This document shows positions 29,104-38,026 of a DNA stretch of 64,000 bases, one piece after another. The translations under genes were made by a program, and so were the position numbers. The stretch comes from Nocardioides sp. Soil797 (GTDB taxonomy: Bacteria; Actinomycetota; Actinomycetes; Propionibacteriales; Nocardioidaceae). Position 1 is the stretch's first letter, and the number at the start of each line of letters is the position of its first letter. The stretch lies in assembly GCA_001429555.1 (NCBI GenBank), contig LMSR01000020.1, positions 1 to 64,000 of the forward strand, in the 5' to 3' direction. The notes beneath the pieces are model-generated. The model ran no database searches. It had not been told where the DNA came from and saw only the letters and a list, made by a program, of their open reading frames with translations.

Positions 29104-32100
29104 GCACCGACGACCTGGAGCTGGCCGGAGGTCTCGACACGTCCGCGTTCGTGCCCGACGAGAGCGATGCGACCGACGAGTCGGAACACTCCGACGGCAC
29201 CGACGTCGCGACCGACGAGTCGGAACACTCCGACGGGCTCTTCCTGCACCGTGAGGTGGCCAACCCGGTCGACGACACGGTGCAGTGGCGCGCAGCCCTG
29301 CTGCAACTGGTCAACTGGGGCGGATTCGGCGGCCTCACCACGGTGCCGTTGCGCGGCGACGCGACGATGATCTCCGGCGCCTCGGGGGTCGGCAAGAGCA
29401 CCATCCTCGATGCCTACACGGCGCTGATGATGACCTCCGACACCAAGTTCAACGGGGCCTCGAACGACGCCGTCGCGGGGCGGGCGCGCAGCGTCGGGCA
29501 GCGCAACCTGCTGTCCTACCTGCGCGGCGCCGTCGACGTGATCGACGACCCCAGGACCGGCCGCCCGGTCGAGAAGCTCCTGCGTGGCAAGGGATCCGAC
29601 ACGTGGGGCGCGATCGCGATGACGTTCGTGAACGACCACGGCGGTCGCTTCACCGCCCTGCGCACCTACTACGTCCCGCGACGGGCCACCCGGTCCAGTG
29701 ACGTCCAGATGCGGCTGTTCTCCCTCGACGGCACCGTCGAGCTCGACAAGCTCGAGGTCGCCGTTCCCGACAAGCTGCACGCGAACACCGTCAAGAAGCT
29801 CTATCCGGGCATCCGGGCCCACGGCACGTACGCCGAGTTCTCGGCCGTGCTGCATGCCCGCCTCGGCATCGGTGCGAACGGCGACGGCGCCAAGGCGCTG
29901 CGTCTGCTCTCCCGAATCCAGGGCGGCAACCAGGTGCGCAGCGTCGACGAGCTCTACAAGGACATGGTGCTCGAGCGCCCGGCGACGTACGCCGCAGCGG
30001 ATCGCGCCATCGAGCACTTCGACGACCTCGACGCGGCGTACTCCGCGATGCGCACCGAGGAGGCCAAGCTCGCGCTCCTCGCGCCGATCGAGGAGCTCAA
30101 CGAGCGCCGCACCAGTGCCACCCGGCGGCTCGCCCAGCTCGACTCCTACGGCGTGACCGCTGCCGGTGACACCCCGTTGCGGCTGTGGCTGCTCGGCACC
30201 CACCTGCGCCTGATCGAGTCCGCGCTGACCACCAACAGCGCGGCGCGCGCGGCCACTGCCGACGAGCTGGCGAAGGCGGCCTCGGCCGAGGCCTCACTGG
30301 TCAGTGACCTGGAGGCGGCCAAGGAGTCCCACCGGACCGCCGGCGGCTCGACCCTGCAGTCGTTGGGCAACGCACTGGAGCAGGAGAAGGTGGTGCGCGA
30401 CGACAGGGTGTCGCGTCGTACCGTCCTGGAGGAGCGGATGCTCCCGCTGCTCGAGGCCCCGCTCGACGCGGCTCACGACCAGTCCGACGGCGGCGCCTTC
30501 GGCGGCGTGCGGTCGTCGGAGGCTGCCCTGTCCTCGGCGGCCGGCTTCGCCGCCCTGCAGGAGCAGGCCCGCACCTGGCTCGCCTCCTGGCAGGACCAGC
30601 ACGACGCACTGCGCAAGGAGCGCGACGAGGCGCTGCGTGGCGGATACCCGCTCAACCAGCGCCAGGCGGAGCTGCGCCAGGAGCGTGCCTCGCTCGAGGG
30701 GCGTTCGGGTCGGGTGCCGTCACGGCTGCACGAGCTCCGCGCGGCGGTCTCCGAGGCCAGTGGCCTGAGCGAGGACCGCATGCCGTTCGTGGCCGAGCTG
30801 CTCGACGTCGCCCCCGACGAGTCGAAGTGGCGCACCGCGATCGAGACCGTGCTGGGAGCCTCCGCGCGCACCATGTTGGTGCCGATCGACGAGCTGGCCC
30901 GCTTCTCGGCGGCCATCGACGGGCTGCACCTGCGTGGACGCCTCACCTTCGAGGGCGTCGAGCTCGACCTGCCCGCCACCGAGCCGGCCGATCCCGAACG
31001 GGTTGCCGGCAAGCTCGCCTTCAAGGAGTCCCCGTTCTCCGGGTGGGTGCAGGCCCATGTCGCCGAGCCGTCGCGCAACGCGCTGTGCGTCGAGACCTCG
31101 GCCGGCCTCGACGGTGGCGGCTACCGCGTCACGGCTGCGGGCCAGACCCGCAAGGGACGTCGCGGCACGCACGGCCGGGCCGATTCGCGCAACATCATCG
31201 GCTTCTCCAACGACGACGCGATCGCCGAGATCGACAACGAGCTGGCCGCGGTCGGCGAGCAGCTGACCGCCCTCGACAACCGGGTGCACGAGCTCGACCG
31301 GCAGGTCAGCGTGCTGGGGCAACGCCACACGGCGTACGACGCGGTGGTTGCGGCCCGCTTCGACGACTTCGACGTCACCGCCAGCGACCAACGGATCGCG
31401 GACATCGGCCGACGGCGGCGCGAGATCCTCGGCTCCGACGACCAGCTGCAGGCCCTGCAGGGGCAGATCGAGGAGCTCACCACCAGCCTCGACGAGACCC
31501 GCCAGCAGCGCTTCGTCCTCGAGCAGCAGCGCTTCGACCTCAACGAGGTGCACGGCCGGCTCGTCGACGACGAGGACTCGGTCAAGGACCGGCTCGAGGC
31601 CATGCAGCGTTCTGGTCGGGCCGTGCTCACCGAGGACCAGTCGAGCACCCTGGCGGCCGACTTCGCGGCCGCCTCGGCTCCCGCTGATCCCGATGACCTC
31701 GATCGCTTCGCGGAGAACTCACAGCGTCTCGCCGAGCGGCTCCGTGACGCGGTGGGTGACGCCCAGTCGGAGATCGAGCGCGCCGACGACGAGCTCAGCG
31801 GGATCTTCCGGATGTACAAGCTGCAGTGGGACGCGCCCAACCTCGGCGCCACACCCGAGGCATACCCCGACTATGCGCGGATCCTCGAGGAGATCAAGCA
31901 GACCGGCCTGGCCCAGCGGCGCACCGAGTGGCGCCGCCGACTCACCGAGTGGAGCGGGCAGGACCTGGTGCCGCTGGTGGGGGCGATGGCGGCTTCCATC
32001 GAGGAGATCGAGGACCGCCTCGAGCCGATCAACGCGATCCTGCGGCGTCTGGAGTTCGGCGCCGAGCGCCATCGGCTGCGGATCCGGCTGCGCCGCCTGG

Positions 32101-32717
32101 CGCCGACGCACGTGCAGGTCTTCCTCAAGGACCTGCGGGCACTGTCGTCGGCCACTGCCAAGGATCTCGACGACGCCGCGCTCGAGAGGCGGTTCAGCGA
32201 GCTGAGCCGTTTCATGCAGCAGCTGCGCAGGTCCGACCAGACCAGCGTCGGCCTCACCGACCGCGACCGGTTGCTCGACGTACGCCGTCACGTGGAGATC
32301 AGCGCGGAGCAGTATGACCACCTCACGGGGGAGCTGCGGGCCACCTATCGCACCCTGGGTGAGAAGTCGGGTGGTGAGAGCCAGGAGCTGGTCGCCTTCA
32401 TCGTCGGCTCGGCGCTGCGGTTCCGGCTCGGCGACGAGATGCGCTCGCGGCCGCGCTTCGCCCCGGTCTTCCTCGACGAGGGCTTCGTGAAGGCCGACTC
32501 CGACTTCGCCGGCCGAGCGGTCAAGGCGTGGCGGGGGCTGGGCTTCCAACTGATCGTCGGGGTGCCGCTCGACAAGGTGACCGGTCTCGAACCACACATG
32601 GACGAGCTGCTGGCGATCACCAAGAACAGCGCCACCCACCAGTCGTGGATCACCCCGATCAGGGACCGGGCCCCCGACGCGACCGAGCGTTCGGCTTCCG
32701 ACCTCCCGATGGTCTAG
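29100..32717 (+). CDS. jetC: JetC/MksB-like SMC ATPase
   Basis: This 1205-residue SMC-type ATPase has Walker A GASGVGKST (residues 93-101), a long coiled coil, a central hinge region (residues about 560-720, WRTAIETVLGASARTMLVPI and NIIGFSNDD), a second coiled coil, the ABC signature SGGES (about 1089-1093) and Walker B FLDEGF (about 1124-1129). It is the motor subunit that extrudes DNA loops. The N-terminal extension is acidic and carries a 13-residue duplicated segment, encoded by a perfect 29-bp repeat at 29169 and 29208. No JetD nuclease gene follows: the next gene is an unrelated hydrolase 11 bp away. Confidence 0.93.
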   Translation: MSTDDLELAGGLDTSAFVPDESDATDESEHSDGTDVATDESEHSDGLFLHREVANPVDDTVQWRAALLQLVNWGGFGGLTTVPLRGDATMISGASGVGKSTILDAYTALMMTSDTKFNGASNDAVAGRARSVGQRNLLSYLRGAVDVIDDPRTGRPVEKLLRGKGSDTWGAIAMTFVNDHGGRFTALRTYYVPRRATRSSDVQMRLFSLDGTVELDKLEVAVPDKLHANTVKKLYPGIRAHGTYAEFSAVLHARLGIGANGDGAKALRLLSRIQGGNQVRSVDELYKDMVLERPATYAAADRAIEHFDDLDAAYSAMRTEEAKLALLAPIEELNERRTSATRRLAQLDSYGVTAAGDTPLRLWLLGTHLRLIESALTTNSAARAATADELAKAASAEASLVSDLEAAKESHRTAGGSTLQSLGNALEQEKVVRDDRVSRRTVLEERMLPLLEAPLDAAHDQSDGGAFGGVRSSEAALSSAAGFAALQEQARTWLASWQDQHDALRKERDEALRGGYPLNQRQAELRQERASLEGRSGRVPSRLHELRAAVSEASGLSEDRMPFVAELLDVAPDESKWRTAIETVLGASARTMLVPIDELARFSAAIDGLHLRGRLTFEGVELDLPATEPADPERVAGKLAFKESPFSGWVQAHVAEPSRNALCVETSAGLDGGGYRVTAAGQTRKGRRGTHGRADSRNIIGFSNDDAIAEIDNELAAVGEQLTALDNRVHELDRQVSVLGQRHTAYDAVVAARFDDFDVTASDQRIADIGRRRREILGSDDQLQALQGQIEELTTSLDETRQQRFVLEQQRFDLNEVHGRLVDDEDSVKDRLEAMQRSGRAVLTEDQSSTLAADFAAASAPADPDDLDRFAENSQRLAERLRDAVGDAQSEIERADDELSGIFRMYKLQWDAPNLGATPEAYPDYARILEEIKQTGLAQRRTEWRRRLTEWSGQDLVPLVGAMAASIEEIEDRLEPINAILRRLEFGAERHRLRIRLRRLAPTHVQVFLKDLRALSSATAKDLDDAALERRFSELSRFMQQLRRSDQTSVGLTDRDRLLDVRRHVEISAEQYDHLTGELRATYRTLGEKSGGESQELVAFIVGSALRFRLGDEMRSRPRFAPVFLDEGFVKADSDFAGRAVKAWRGLGFQLIVGVPLDKVTGLEPHMDELLAITKNSATHQSWITPIRDRAPDATERSASDLPMV

Positions 32718-32728
32718 ATTCCGTTGAC

Positions 32729-33757
32729 GTGAGTGCCCAAGCCCCCTCTGCCGTCATCCTCGTCCGCGCCGAACGCTTCACCCCGAACCCGGTGACCTCG
32801 GCCGACAACGCCTTCCAGGCCGAAGCGCCGCAGGGGCAGTCGGCCGACGACACCGCGGCCAAGGCGCTCGCCGAGATGGATGCCCTGGCCTCCGCGCTGA
32901 AGGACGCCGGCGTCCGGGTGCACGTCTTCGCGGACCCTGACCACACGCGCCCGGACAGCGTGTTCCCCAACAACTGGCTCTCCACCCACGCCGGCGGCAA
33001 CGTCGCGGTCTACCCGATGTATGCGTCGAACCGTCGTCACGAGCGGCGGGCCGACGTGCTCGAGATGCTGAAGTCCGACTACCGGGTCCAGACGATCGTC
33101 GACTACTCCGGCCTCGAGCCCGACGGCATCTTCCTCGAGGGCACCGGCGCGATGGTGCTCGACCACGTCTCACGAGTCGCCTACACGGCCGTCAGCCACC
33201 GGGCCGACACCCACGTCCTCGAGCGGTTCTGCACCGACTTCGGCTACGAGCCGATGGCCTTCGACGCCGTCGACTCCGACGGCGTGCCGGTCTACCACAC
33301 CAACGTGATCGCGTGTGTGGGCACGGATGTGGCCCTCTTCGCGCTGGAGATGATCCCCGACCTCCGCCGTCGTGAGGAGGTTCGTGAGCGGCTCACGGTC
33401 CAGGGCCGCAAGGTGGTCGAGATCACCGAGCAGCAGGTGCGGGAGTTCGCCGGCAACGCCGTCGAGCTCTGCGGCCGTACGCCGGAGGGCAAGCGCCGCT
33501 ACATCATGGCGATGTCGGCCCGGGCACGCGCCAGCCTGCGTCCCGACCAGGTCGCCGTGATCGAGGAGTCCTGCGAGATCGTCGCGGTCGACATTCCCAC
33601 GATCGAGCTGGCCGGTGGGTCCGTGCGCTGCATGATCGCCGGCGTACACCTCGACCACCGACCGCCGGTCGAGCCCGAGCTCACCGAGGCCGTCGCCGCG
33701 ATCAACGAGGACGCACCGGTCACCGCCGACGGGCGCGACGTGATGATCGAGGCCTGA
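32729..33757 (+). CDS. ctlX: CtlX-type arginine deiminase-like hydrolase
   Basis: This 342-residue protein of the guanidine-modifying enzyme fold shows PDSVFPNNWLSTHAGG, DGIFLEGTGAMVLDH, TNVIACVGTDVALF and GGSVRCMIAGVHLDH, which supply the Asp/Glu, His and nucleophile Cys301. These match the citrulline-utilisation hydrolase CtlX and related arginine-deiminase-like enzymes. It likely cleaves a guanidino or ureido substrate. It starts 11 bp after jetC; a TAGATT just before suggests its own leaderless promoter, but read-through from jetC is also possible. No other citrulline or arginine gene is nearby. Confidence 0.85.
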   Translation: MSAQAPSAVILVRAERFTPNPVTSADNAFQAEAPQGQSADDTAAKALAEMDALASALKDAGVRVHVFADPDHTRPDSVFPNNWLSTHAGGNVAVYPMYASNRRHERRADVLEMLKSDYRVQTIVDYSGLEPDGIFLEGTGAMVLDHVSRVAYTAVSHRADTHVLERFCTDFGYEPMAFDAVDSDGVPVYHTNVIACVGTDVALFALEMIPDLRRREEVRERLTVQGRKVVEITEQQVREFAGNAVELCGRTPEGKRRYIMAMSARARASLRPDQVAVIEESCEIVAVDIPTIELAGGSVRCMIAGVHLDHRPPVEPELTEAVAAINEDAPVTADGRDVMIEA

Positions 33758-33778
33758 CCCCGATCGTCACCAGTGGGT

Positions 33779-34315
33779 TCACTGGCTGCAGTCGCCCGGG
33801 GTCACGTCGGCGGTGTGCCAGGCCAGTCCGGTGGGCTGTCCGTTCGCGTCGGTCACCGGGGCCGACGTGATCTGCAGGCACACCGTGGGGCCGTTGCCGC
33901 CGTCATCGGCGGGCGCGTCCTCTCCCAGACCGATCACGTAGGTCTCCGTGCTCTCCCCGGCTGTCTGCCCGTCACCCGCGCCCGGGGGCTGCGGGCCACG
34001 GGACCAGTGCAGGTCGGTGCCGAGCTCGCGTGCCGCGGCGTCGACGATCTCGTCAGGGGTGGGAAGGTCGGTGCTCCCGGAGCGTTGGTCGACCTGGAAC
34101 TCGGTGGCCTCGGTGAGCTCGTCCTGGGTGACCACGACGTCCCTGACGGTCAGCACGACGGCGAGCGCACCGGTCACCGCCATCAGGATCACCAGCCAAC
34201 TCATCAGGAGCTGATGCACGACGTTCGGTTCCTCCCGGAAGCGACGGGCCTTGCCGTTGAGGAACATGGCCAACAGCGTGGCGGTGATGATCCACATCGC
34301 GATCTCGAGGTCCAT
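33779..34315 (-). CDS. Membrane-anchored protein of unknown function
   Basis: This 178-residue protein has two N-terminal hydrophobic helices (MWIITATLLAMFL and SWLVILMAVTGALAVVLTV) followed by an extracytoplasmic domain of about 110 residues. That domain contains STETYVIGLGEDAP and ends VCLQITSAPV...TPGDCSQ, with two cysteines that could pair. ATG 34315 is preferred because it begins directly at the first helix; a longer frame upstream adds unrelated residues. No family is recognised. It converges on the ctlX gene with a 21-bp gap. Confidence 0.65.
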   Translation of the reverse strand: MDLEIAMWIITATLLAMFLNGKARRFREEPNVVHQLLMSWLVILMAVTGALAVVLTVRDVVVTQDELTEATEFQVDQRSGSTDLPTPDEIVDAAARELGTDLHWSRGPQPPGAGDGQTAGESTETYVIGLGEDAPADDGGNGPTVCLQITSAPVTDANGQPTGLAWHTADVTPGDCSQ

Positions 34316-34389
34316 GGGAGCACCCTGCCCCGCGGGTCCTGTGACCAAACTGGACCTCATCACCGGGGCATTGCCGGGCACCACCGAGC

Positions 34390-34641
34390 GTGCACACTGG
34401 AGTTGTGCGACGACATGGTGAGACACCTCTTGTGACCGACGCGAAGGAATCGCTGTCCCGTCGCCAGGCCAGGCGCCGGCGGATCTACTTCGTGATGATG
34501 GGTGTCTGCATCCTGCTGATCGTGCTGGCCTGGAACGTCGTACGCCTCTGGTCGATCCCGGCGGCCGTCATCATGTCGGCGGTGGCCGCGGTGATCCCGC
34601 CGACGGCGGCCATCCTCGCCAACTGGGGCGAGGGCGGCTAG
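34390..34641 (+). CDS. DUF3099-family small membrane protein
   Basis: This protein of about 83 residues has the core VTDAKESLSRRQARRRRIYF followed by two hydrophobic helices (VMMGVCILLIVLAWNVVRL and IPAAVIMSAVAAVIPPTAAI) and a short Glu/Gly end, the actinobacterial DUF3099 pattern. The function is unknown. The true start is unclear: GTG 34390, GTG 34405 or GTG 34432 are all in frame and none has a ribosome site, which points to a leaderless mRNA. It is divergent from the 33779 gene. Confidence 0.75.
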   Translation: MHTGVVRRHGETPLVTDAKESLSRRQARRRRIYFVMMGVCILLIVLAWNVVRLWSIPAAVIMSAVAAVIPPTAAILANWGEGG

Positions 34642-34694
34642 GCCATGGACTTGGGAGACATGGTCCAGGGCACGACTGGCCGTATCGTCTGCAT

Positions 34695-35726
34695 GTGCCC
34701 TCCTCCAGCCCCGCCGCAGGTTCCCTCGCCCAGCAACTGCTCGATGCGCAGGTGCGCCATCACCTCGAGCGGCTGCAGGGTGAGCAACTCGAGACCACGG
34801 TGACCGGACTGGCCGACGACCTGTTCGCTGCCGCCGGTCAGCACCAGATCGCCGACCTCGTGGACGCGGGCGCGATCAAGGACCTCGTGGCCCGGGCACT
34901 GGCGACGGTTCCCGGAAGTGCCGCGGTCAGCGGCATCATCGAGATGGCCGTCCAGGTGGCCCACGACGGACCGGCAGAACCGCACCCGGTGGGTGATCTG
35001 GTCGATCGCGAGCGCGTGGAGGCCCTCGTCGATGCCGCGCTCGGCCTGACTCCCGTGCTCGAGCGGGCCCTCGAGCGGCTCACCGTCAGCCCGTTGGTCG
35101 GCACGATGGCGTCGCGCTTCATGGGCCGCATCGTCGGCGAAGTCCTGCAGGCCAACAAGGCCGTCGCCGACAAGGTGCCCGGGCTGGGATCCCTGATGTC
35201 CTTCGGCACCAACGCCGCCTCGAAGGTGATGGGCGCTGCCGACAAGCAGTTCGAGGGCCTGATCGGTGACACGGTCGGCAAGGGCGGCACCTTCGCCGTC
35301 CGGCGCCTCAACCGGATCATCGTCGAGACCCTGCGTGATCCGACCACCCGCGAGGCCGTGTTGCAGGTGTGGGACCTGGTCGCCGAGGAGCAGGTCGACG
35401 GGATCGGGGACCAGGTCACCCGCGAGGAGGTGGCCGACGTGGTCGATGCGGTGCACGATCTCGCCATCGCCACGCTGGCCAGCGAGCACGTCGCCCGACT
35501 CAGCGCCGTTGTGGTGGACGGCTTCTTCGAGCGCTTCGGTGGCTACACGCCGACCGAGCTGCTCGATGAGCTCGACCTCGATCGTGCGGACGTGGTTGCC
35601 GACCTGGTCCGGATCGCCCCGGGGGTGCTCGCTGCGCTGCGGGAGACCGGCGACCTCGAGCGGATCATCCGCGCGCACTTGGAGCCGTTCTATGCCTCAC
35701 CCGAGGTGGCCCGGCTGCTCGGCTGA
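34695..35726 (+). CDS. Uncharacterised soluble helical protein
   Basis: This 343-residue protein is almost entirely alpha-helical. It shows repeated acidic/basic helices (LAQQLLDAQVRHHLERLQGE, DLVDRERVEALVDAALGLTP, LGSLMSFGTNAASKVMGAAD, GGYTPTELLDELDLDRADVV). No catalytic motif, signal peptide or membrane segment is visible. It resembles conserved actinobacterial hypothetical proteins of the same length, but the family is not named. GTG 34695 follows CTGCAT and a weak ribosome site. It stands alone between the DUF3099 gene and the disulfide-cassette region. Confidence 0.7.
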   Translation: MPSSSPAAGSLAQQLLDAQVRHHLERLQGEQLETTVTGLADDLFAAAGQHQIADLVDAGAIKDLVARALATVPGSAAVSGIIEMAVQVAHDGPAEPHPVGDLVDRERVEALVDAALGLTPVLERALERLTVSPLVGTMASRFMGRIVGEVLQANKAVADKVPGLGSLMSFGTNAASKVMGAADKQFEGLIGDTVGKGGTFAVRRLNRIIVETLRDPTTREAVLQVWDLVAEEQVDGIGDQVTREEVADVVDAVHDLAIATLASEHVARLSAVVVDGFFERFGGYTPTELLDELDLDRADVVADLVRIAPGVLAALRETGDLERIIRAHLEPFYASPEVARLLG

Positions 35727-35810
35727 GTGTCCGGGACGGTTGGTCGGCGAGTAGCGGCCAGGAGCGCGTTCCCGCGTCATCGATACTGCCCCACGCGTGC
35801 CTGATGGCGC

Positions 35811-36872
35811 TCAAGCAGGCCGCAACCGTGCCCTGCTCACCAACGACAGCTTCTGGTCATTCTCCAGGGTCAGCACGGTGCGCACCTCCAGTCGACCGGA
35901 GGCCTGATCGGCCGGCACCACAAACACCACGTTGCCGTTGGGGGAGCCGGATCCGCTGCGGGAGCCTTCCTGGCGCTCCGCGTGCTCGCCGTTGAGCGTG
36001 ACCTCCAGAGCTGACAGCTCACGAGCGAGGAGGGTGGCTCCCGAGTCAGTTCGCGCATCGGGGGCGTAGGCCCGAACCGGCACCGTGGCCCACAGCGTCC
36101 CGTCGTCGGCCCAACCGAGCTTGCGATCCCAGGCTGACAGGGGAACCGGCTCGACGATCAACGATCCGAGCAACGGCCGGAGTCCGCGTCTGTCTCCGAC
36201 GGGATCCCAGTCGCAGTTGTCCTGCGGGATCTCGCAGCCAGTGAGCAGGAACCGTTCGGCCTCGTAGAGCGGCTGTGCCCGGCCGGCGTCGATGTCGCCG
36301 GATCCGACATCCAGCACCTGGGTGAGACCGTCGTACTCCACCTCGAGACGCAGGTCATCGTTGTCCAGCTCCTTCTCGAAGGCGACCACGAAGTTGCGGG
36401 CGGTCACCAGGGTGCTGGGCTCAGTTCGGTTCGCAGTGACCGACTCCAGCTCCACGCTCTCGTCCTTGTCGGCCAGGCGCAGGGTGATCGGCTCCGGGTC
36501 GACAAAACCGTTGCCGTTGGCGTTGGCGAAGGACCAGGAGATCGGAACGAGACTTCCACCATCGGGAGCCCGCAGATCGCGCCCGGACGCTGCCGTGCCG
36601 TGGTCGACCAACTCCTCGTCCAGCGTCCGCACGGGTGCGCCCACGTGCACCATCACGTCCAATGACGGCAGCTTGATGGTGCGTTCCAGTCCGAAGGGTT
36701 GCACGGAGAGCTCATGCCTCGAGCCGGCGTCGAGCACATCGGTCGGTTCCTCGTGCAACTGCTCCACCAGGCGGTTCGCGAGCACGATCGCGGCAAGGAC
36801 CAGGCCAGCGCAGAGCACCACGCGGAGCCGCGGCAGCCACGCGGCGCGGTCATCGTTCCCGGCGGCGCTCAT
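35811..36872 (-). CDS. Membrane-anchored two-cysteine protein, paralogue 1
   Basis: This 353-residue protein has one N-terminal helix (LRVVLCAGLVLAAIVLANRL) and a large extracytoplasmic domain. It shares with paralogues 2 and 3 a layout of DGGSLVPISWS, RTEPS, and a central pair of cysteines: GCEIPQDNCDWDP. Apart from a Cys inside the helix, these are its only cysteines. The C-terminal part (GNVVFVVPADQASGRLEVRT) is beta-rich. Its start overlaps the stop of paralogue 2 by four bases (ATGA), so they are co-translated. No enzyme motif is seen. A binding or structural role at the cell surface is inferred. Confidence 0.7.
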   Translation of the reverse strand: MSAAGNDDRAAWLPRLRVVLCAGLVLAAIVLANRLVEQLHEEPTDVLDAGSRHELSVQPFGLERTIKLPSLDVMVHVGAPVRTLDEELVDHGTAASGRDLRAPDGGSLVPISWSFANANGNGFVDPEPITLRLADKDESVELESVTANRTEPSTLVTARNFVVAFEKELDNDDLRLEVEYDGLTQVLDVGSGDIDAGRAQPLYEAERFLLTGCEIPQDNCDWDPVGDRRGLRPLLGSLIVEPVPLSAWDRKLGWADDGTLWATVPVRAYAPDARTDSGATLLARELSALEVTLNGEHAERQEGSRSGSGSPNGNVVFVVPADQASGRLEVRTVLTLENDQKLSLVSRARLRPA

Positions 36873-37957
36873 GTCAGCTTCCTTCCCGGGATGGTCCAGC
36901 GCAGCAGCAACTCGGCAGGCTTGTCGTCGAAACCGCTGTTGGGTTGCGCATCGACGTGAGTGGTGAAGACCAGGTCACCGATGGGCTCACCCTCGGCCAC
37001 GTCGAAGACGAACTGGGCGCTCCCCTGGGTGGTGCCGTACTGCCAGGGCCTCCGGACATCATCGGGATCGGCGACCGGGCGCCGGCCGGCCAGACGCGCC
37101 GAGAAGCTGAGTCGCTCCGAATAGTGGGACAACGTGATCGCCTTGCGGGACTGGCCCGGCACGTAGGTGCCGACCGACAGCGGTGGGTTCAGCTCGATCG
37201 CGACGAACTCGTGTCCGGGCTCGGCCCAGCCAAGACCGTCGGCGTACGGCGTGCGGGTCACCGCAGCCACCTGACACTCGATGAACCGCTGCCCCGACGT
37301 GCCCAGTGCCGCCTCGTCGGCGCGGGTGAACCTGCCGCAGCGGACGGGGGATCGGTTGTTGTCGGTGTGGGGCTCGCCGATCTCCAGATCCTCCGCCCGT
37401 CCGAGATCCACGGTGCCGTCGGAGGTGTGCACGACCTGTTCCTCGCCGTCGATCCGCACGACGATCGCAAGTTCCTTTGGGTGCCCCTCGACCGCGACCC
37501 AACGGTCCTGCTGGCCGCGGGAGCTGTCGTCCGGGGAGAGCAGGAAGCCGTTGGCGCCGGTCAGGGCGTAGTCGTGCTCATCGGCACGCAGCACGACCTC
37601 CGTCTCGTTGGCGTAGGGCCAGGTCGTGCCCACCCAGTTGGTGGCCGGCGTCGCGTGCACCTGGACATGGACGAAGCTGCCGTCGTCGGGGGCCTGCAGG
37701 TTGGGGCGGCCCCCGTTGAGGTCGGGCAGCGAGTCGCTGGCCCGAGCTGCCACGTCGAGCGTGGCCCAGGGCAGGCGGGCCTCACCGGCGTGGGCCAGCG
37801 GAGCAGGGGAGTCGGCATCGGTGAAGAGGTCGCCGACGTCGGCGTGCGGGCGTTCGTCGGTGTCCTCGACGGCCCACACCGAGACGGCGAGCACGAGGAC
37901 GAGCAGGCCCAGGAGCCAGGGGAGCAACGCCGTTGCCCGCCGGAGGTGTTCGTTCAC
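36869..37957 (-). CDS. Membrane-anchored two-cysteine protein, paralogue 2
   Basis: This 362-residue protein has one N-terminal helix (LLPWLLGLLVLVLAVSVWAV) then an extracytoplasmic domain: APDDGSFVHVQVHATPATNW, RWVAVEGHPKELAIVVRIDG, SDGTVDLGRAEDLEIGEP and RTPYADGLGWAEPGHEFVAI. Its only two cysteines are VRCGRFTRADE and FIECQVAAV, about 19 residues apart. The same motifs recur in paralogue 3 (RWVSVEGHPEDLQIVLRIGD; RTPYVDGVGWAEAGDEYLVV), so the two are clear homologues. GTG 37957 is preferred because it opens at the hydrophilic run before the helix; TTG 37990 is an alternative. It lies 70 bp after the VKOR stop. Confidence 0.75.
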   Translation of the reverse strand: MNEHLRRATALLPWLLGLLVLVLAVSVWAVEDTDERPHADVGDLFTDADSPAPLAHAGEARLPWATLDVAARASDSLPDLNGGRPNLQAPDDGSFVHVQVHATPATNWVGTTWPYANETEVVLRADEHDYALTGANGFLLSPDDSSRGQQDRWVAVEGHPKELAIVVRIDGEEQVVHTSDGTVDLGRAEDLEIGEPHTDNNRSPVRCGRFTRADEAALGTSGQRFIECQVAAVTRTPYADGLGWAEPGHEFVAIELNPPLSVGTYVPGQSRKAITLSHYSERLSFSARLAGRRPVADPDDVRRPWQYGTTQGSAQFVFDVAEGEPIGDLVFTTHVDAQPNSGFDDKPAELLLRWTIPGRKLT

Positions 37958-38026
37958 AAGAGGTGGGTTCCCCCTGCCCGACCTGCGCAAACCCGCTCGC
38001 CCGGGGGCGCAGGGTGCCAGCCCGGG

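Noticed and set aside
35804..35995. Short forward frame after the 34695 gene
   Set aside because: It is antisense to the end of paralogue 1 and shows no family or ribosome site.
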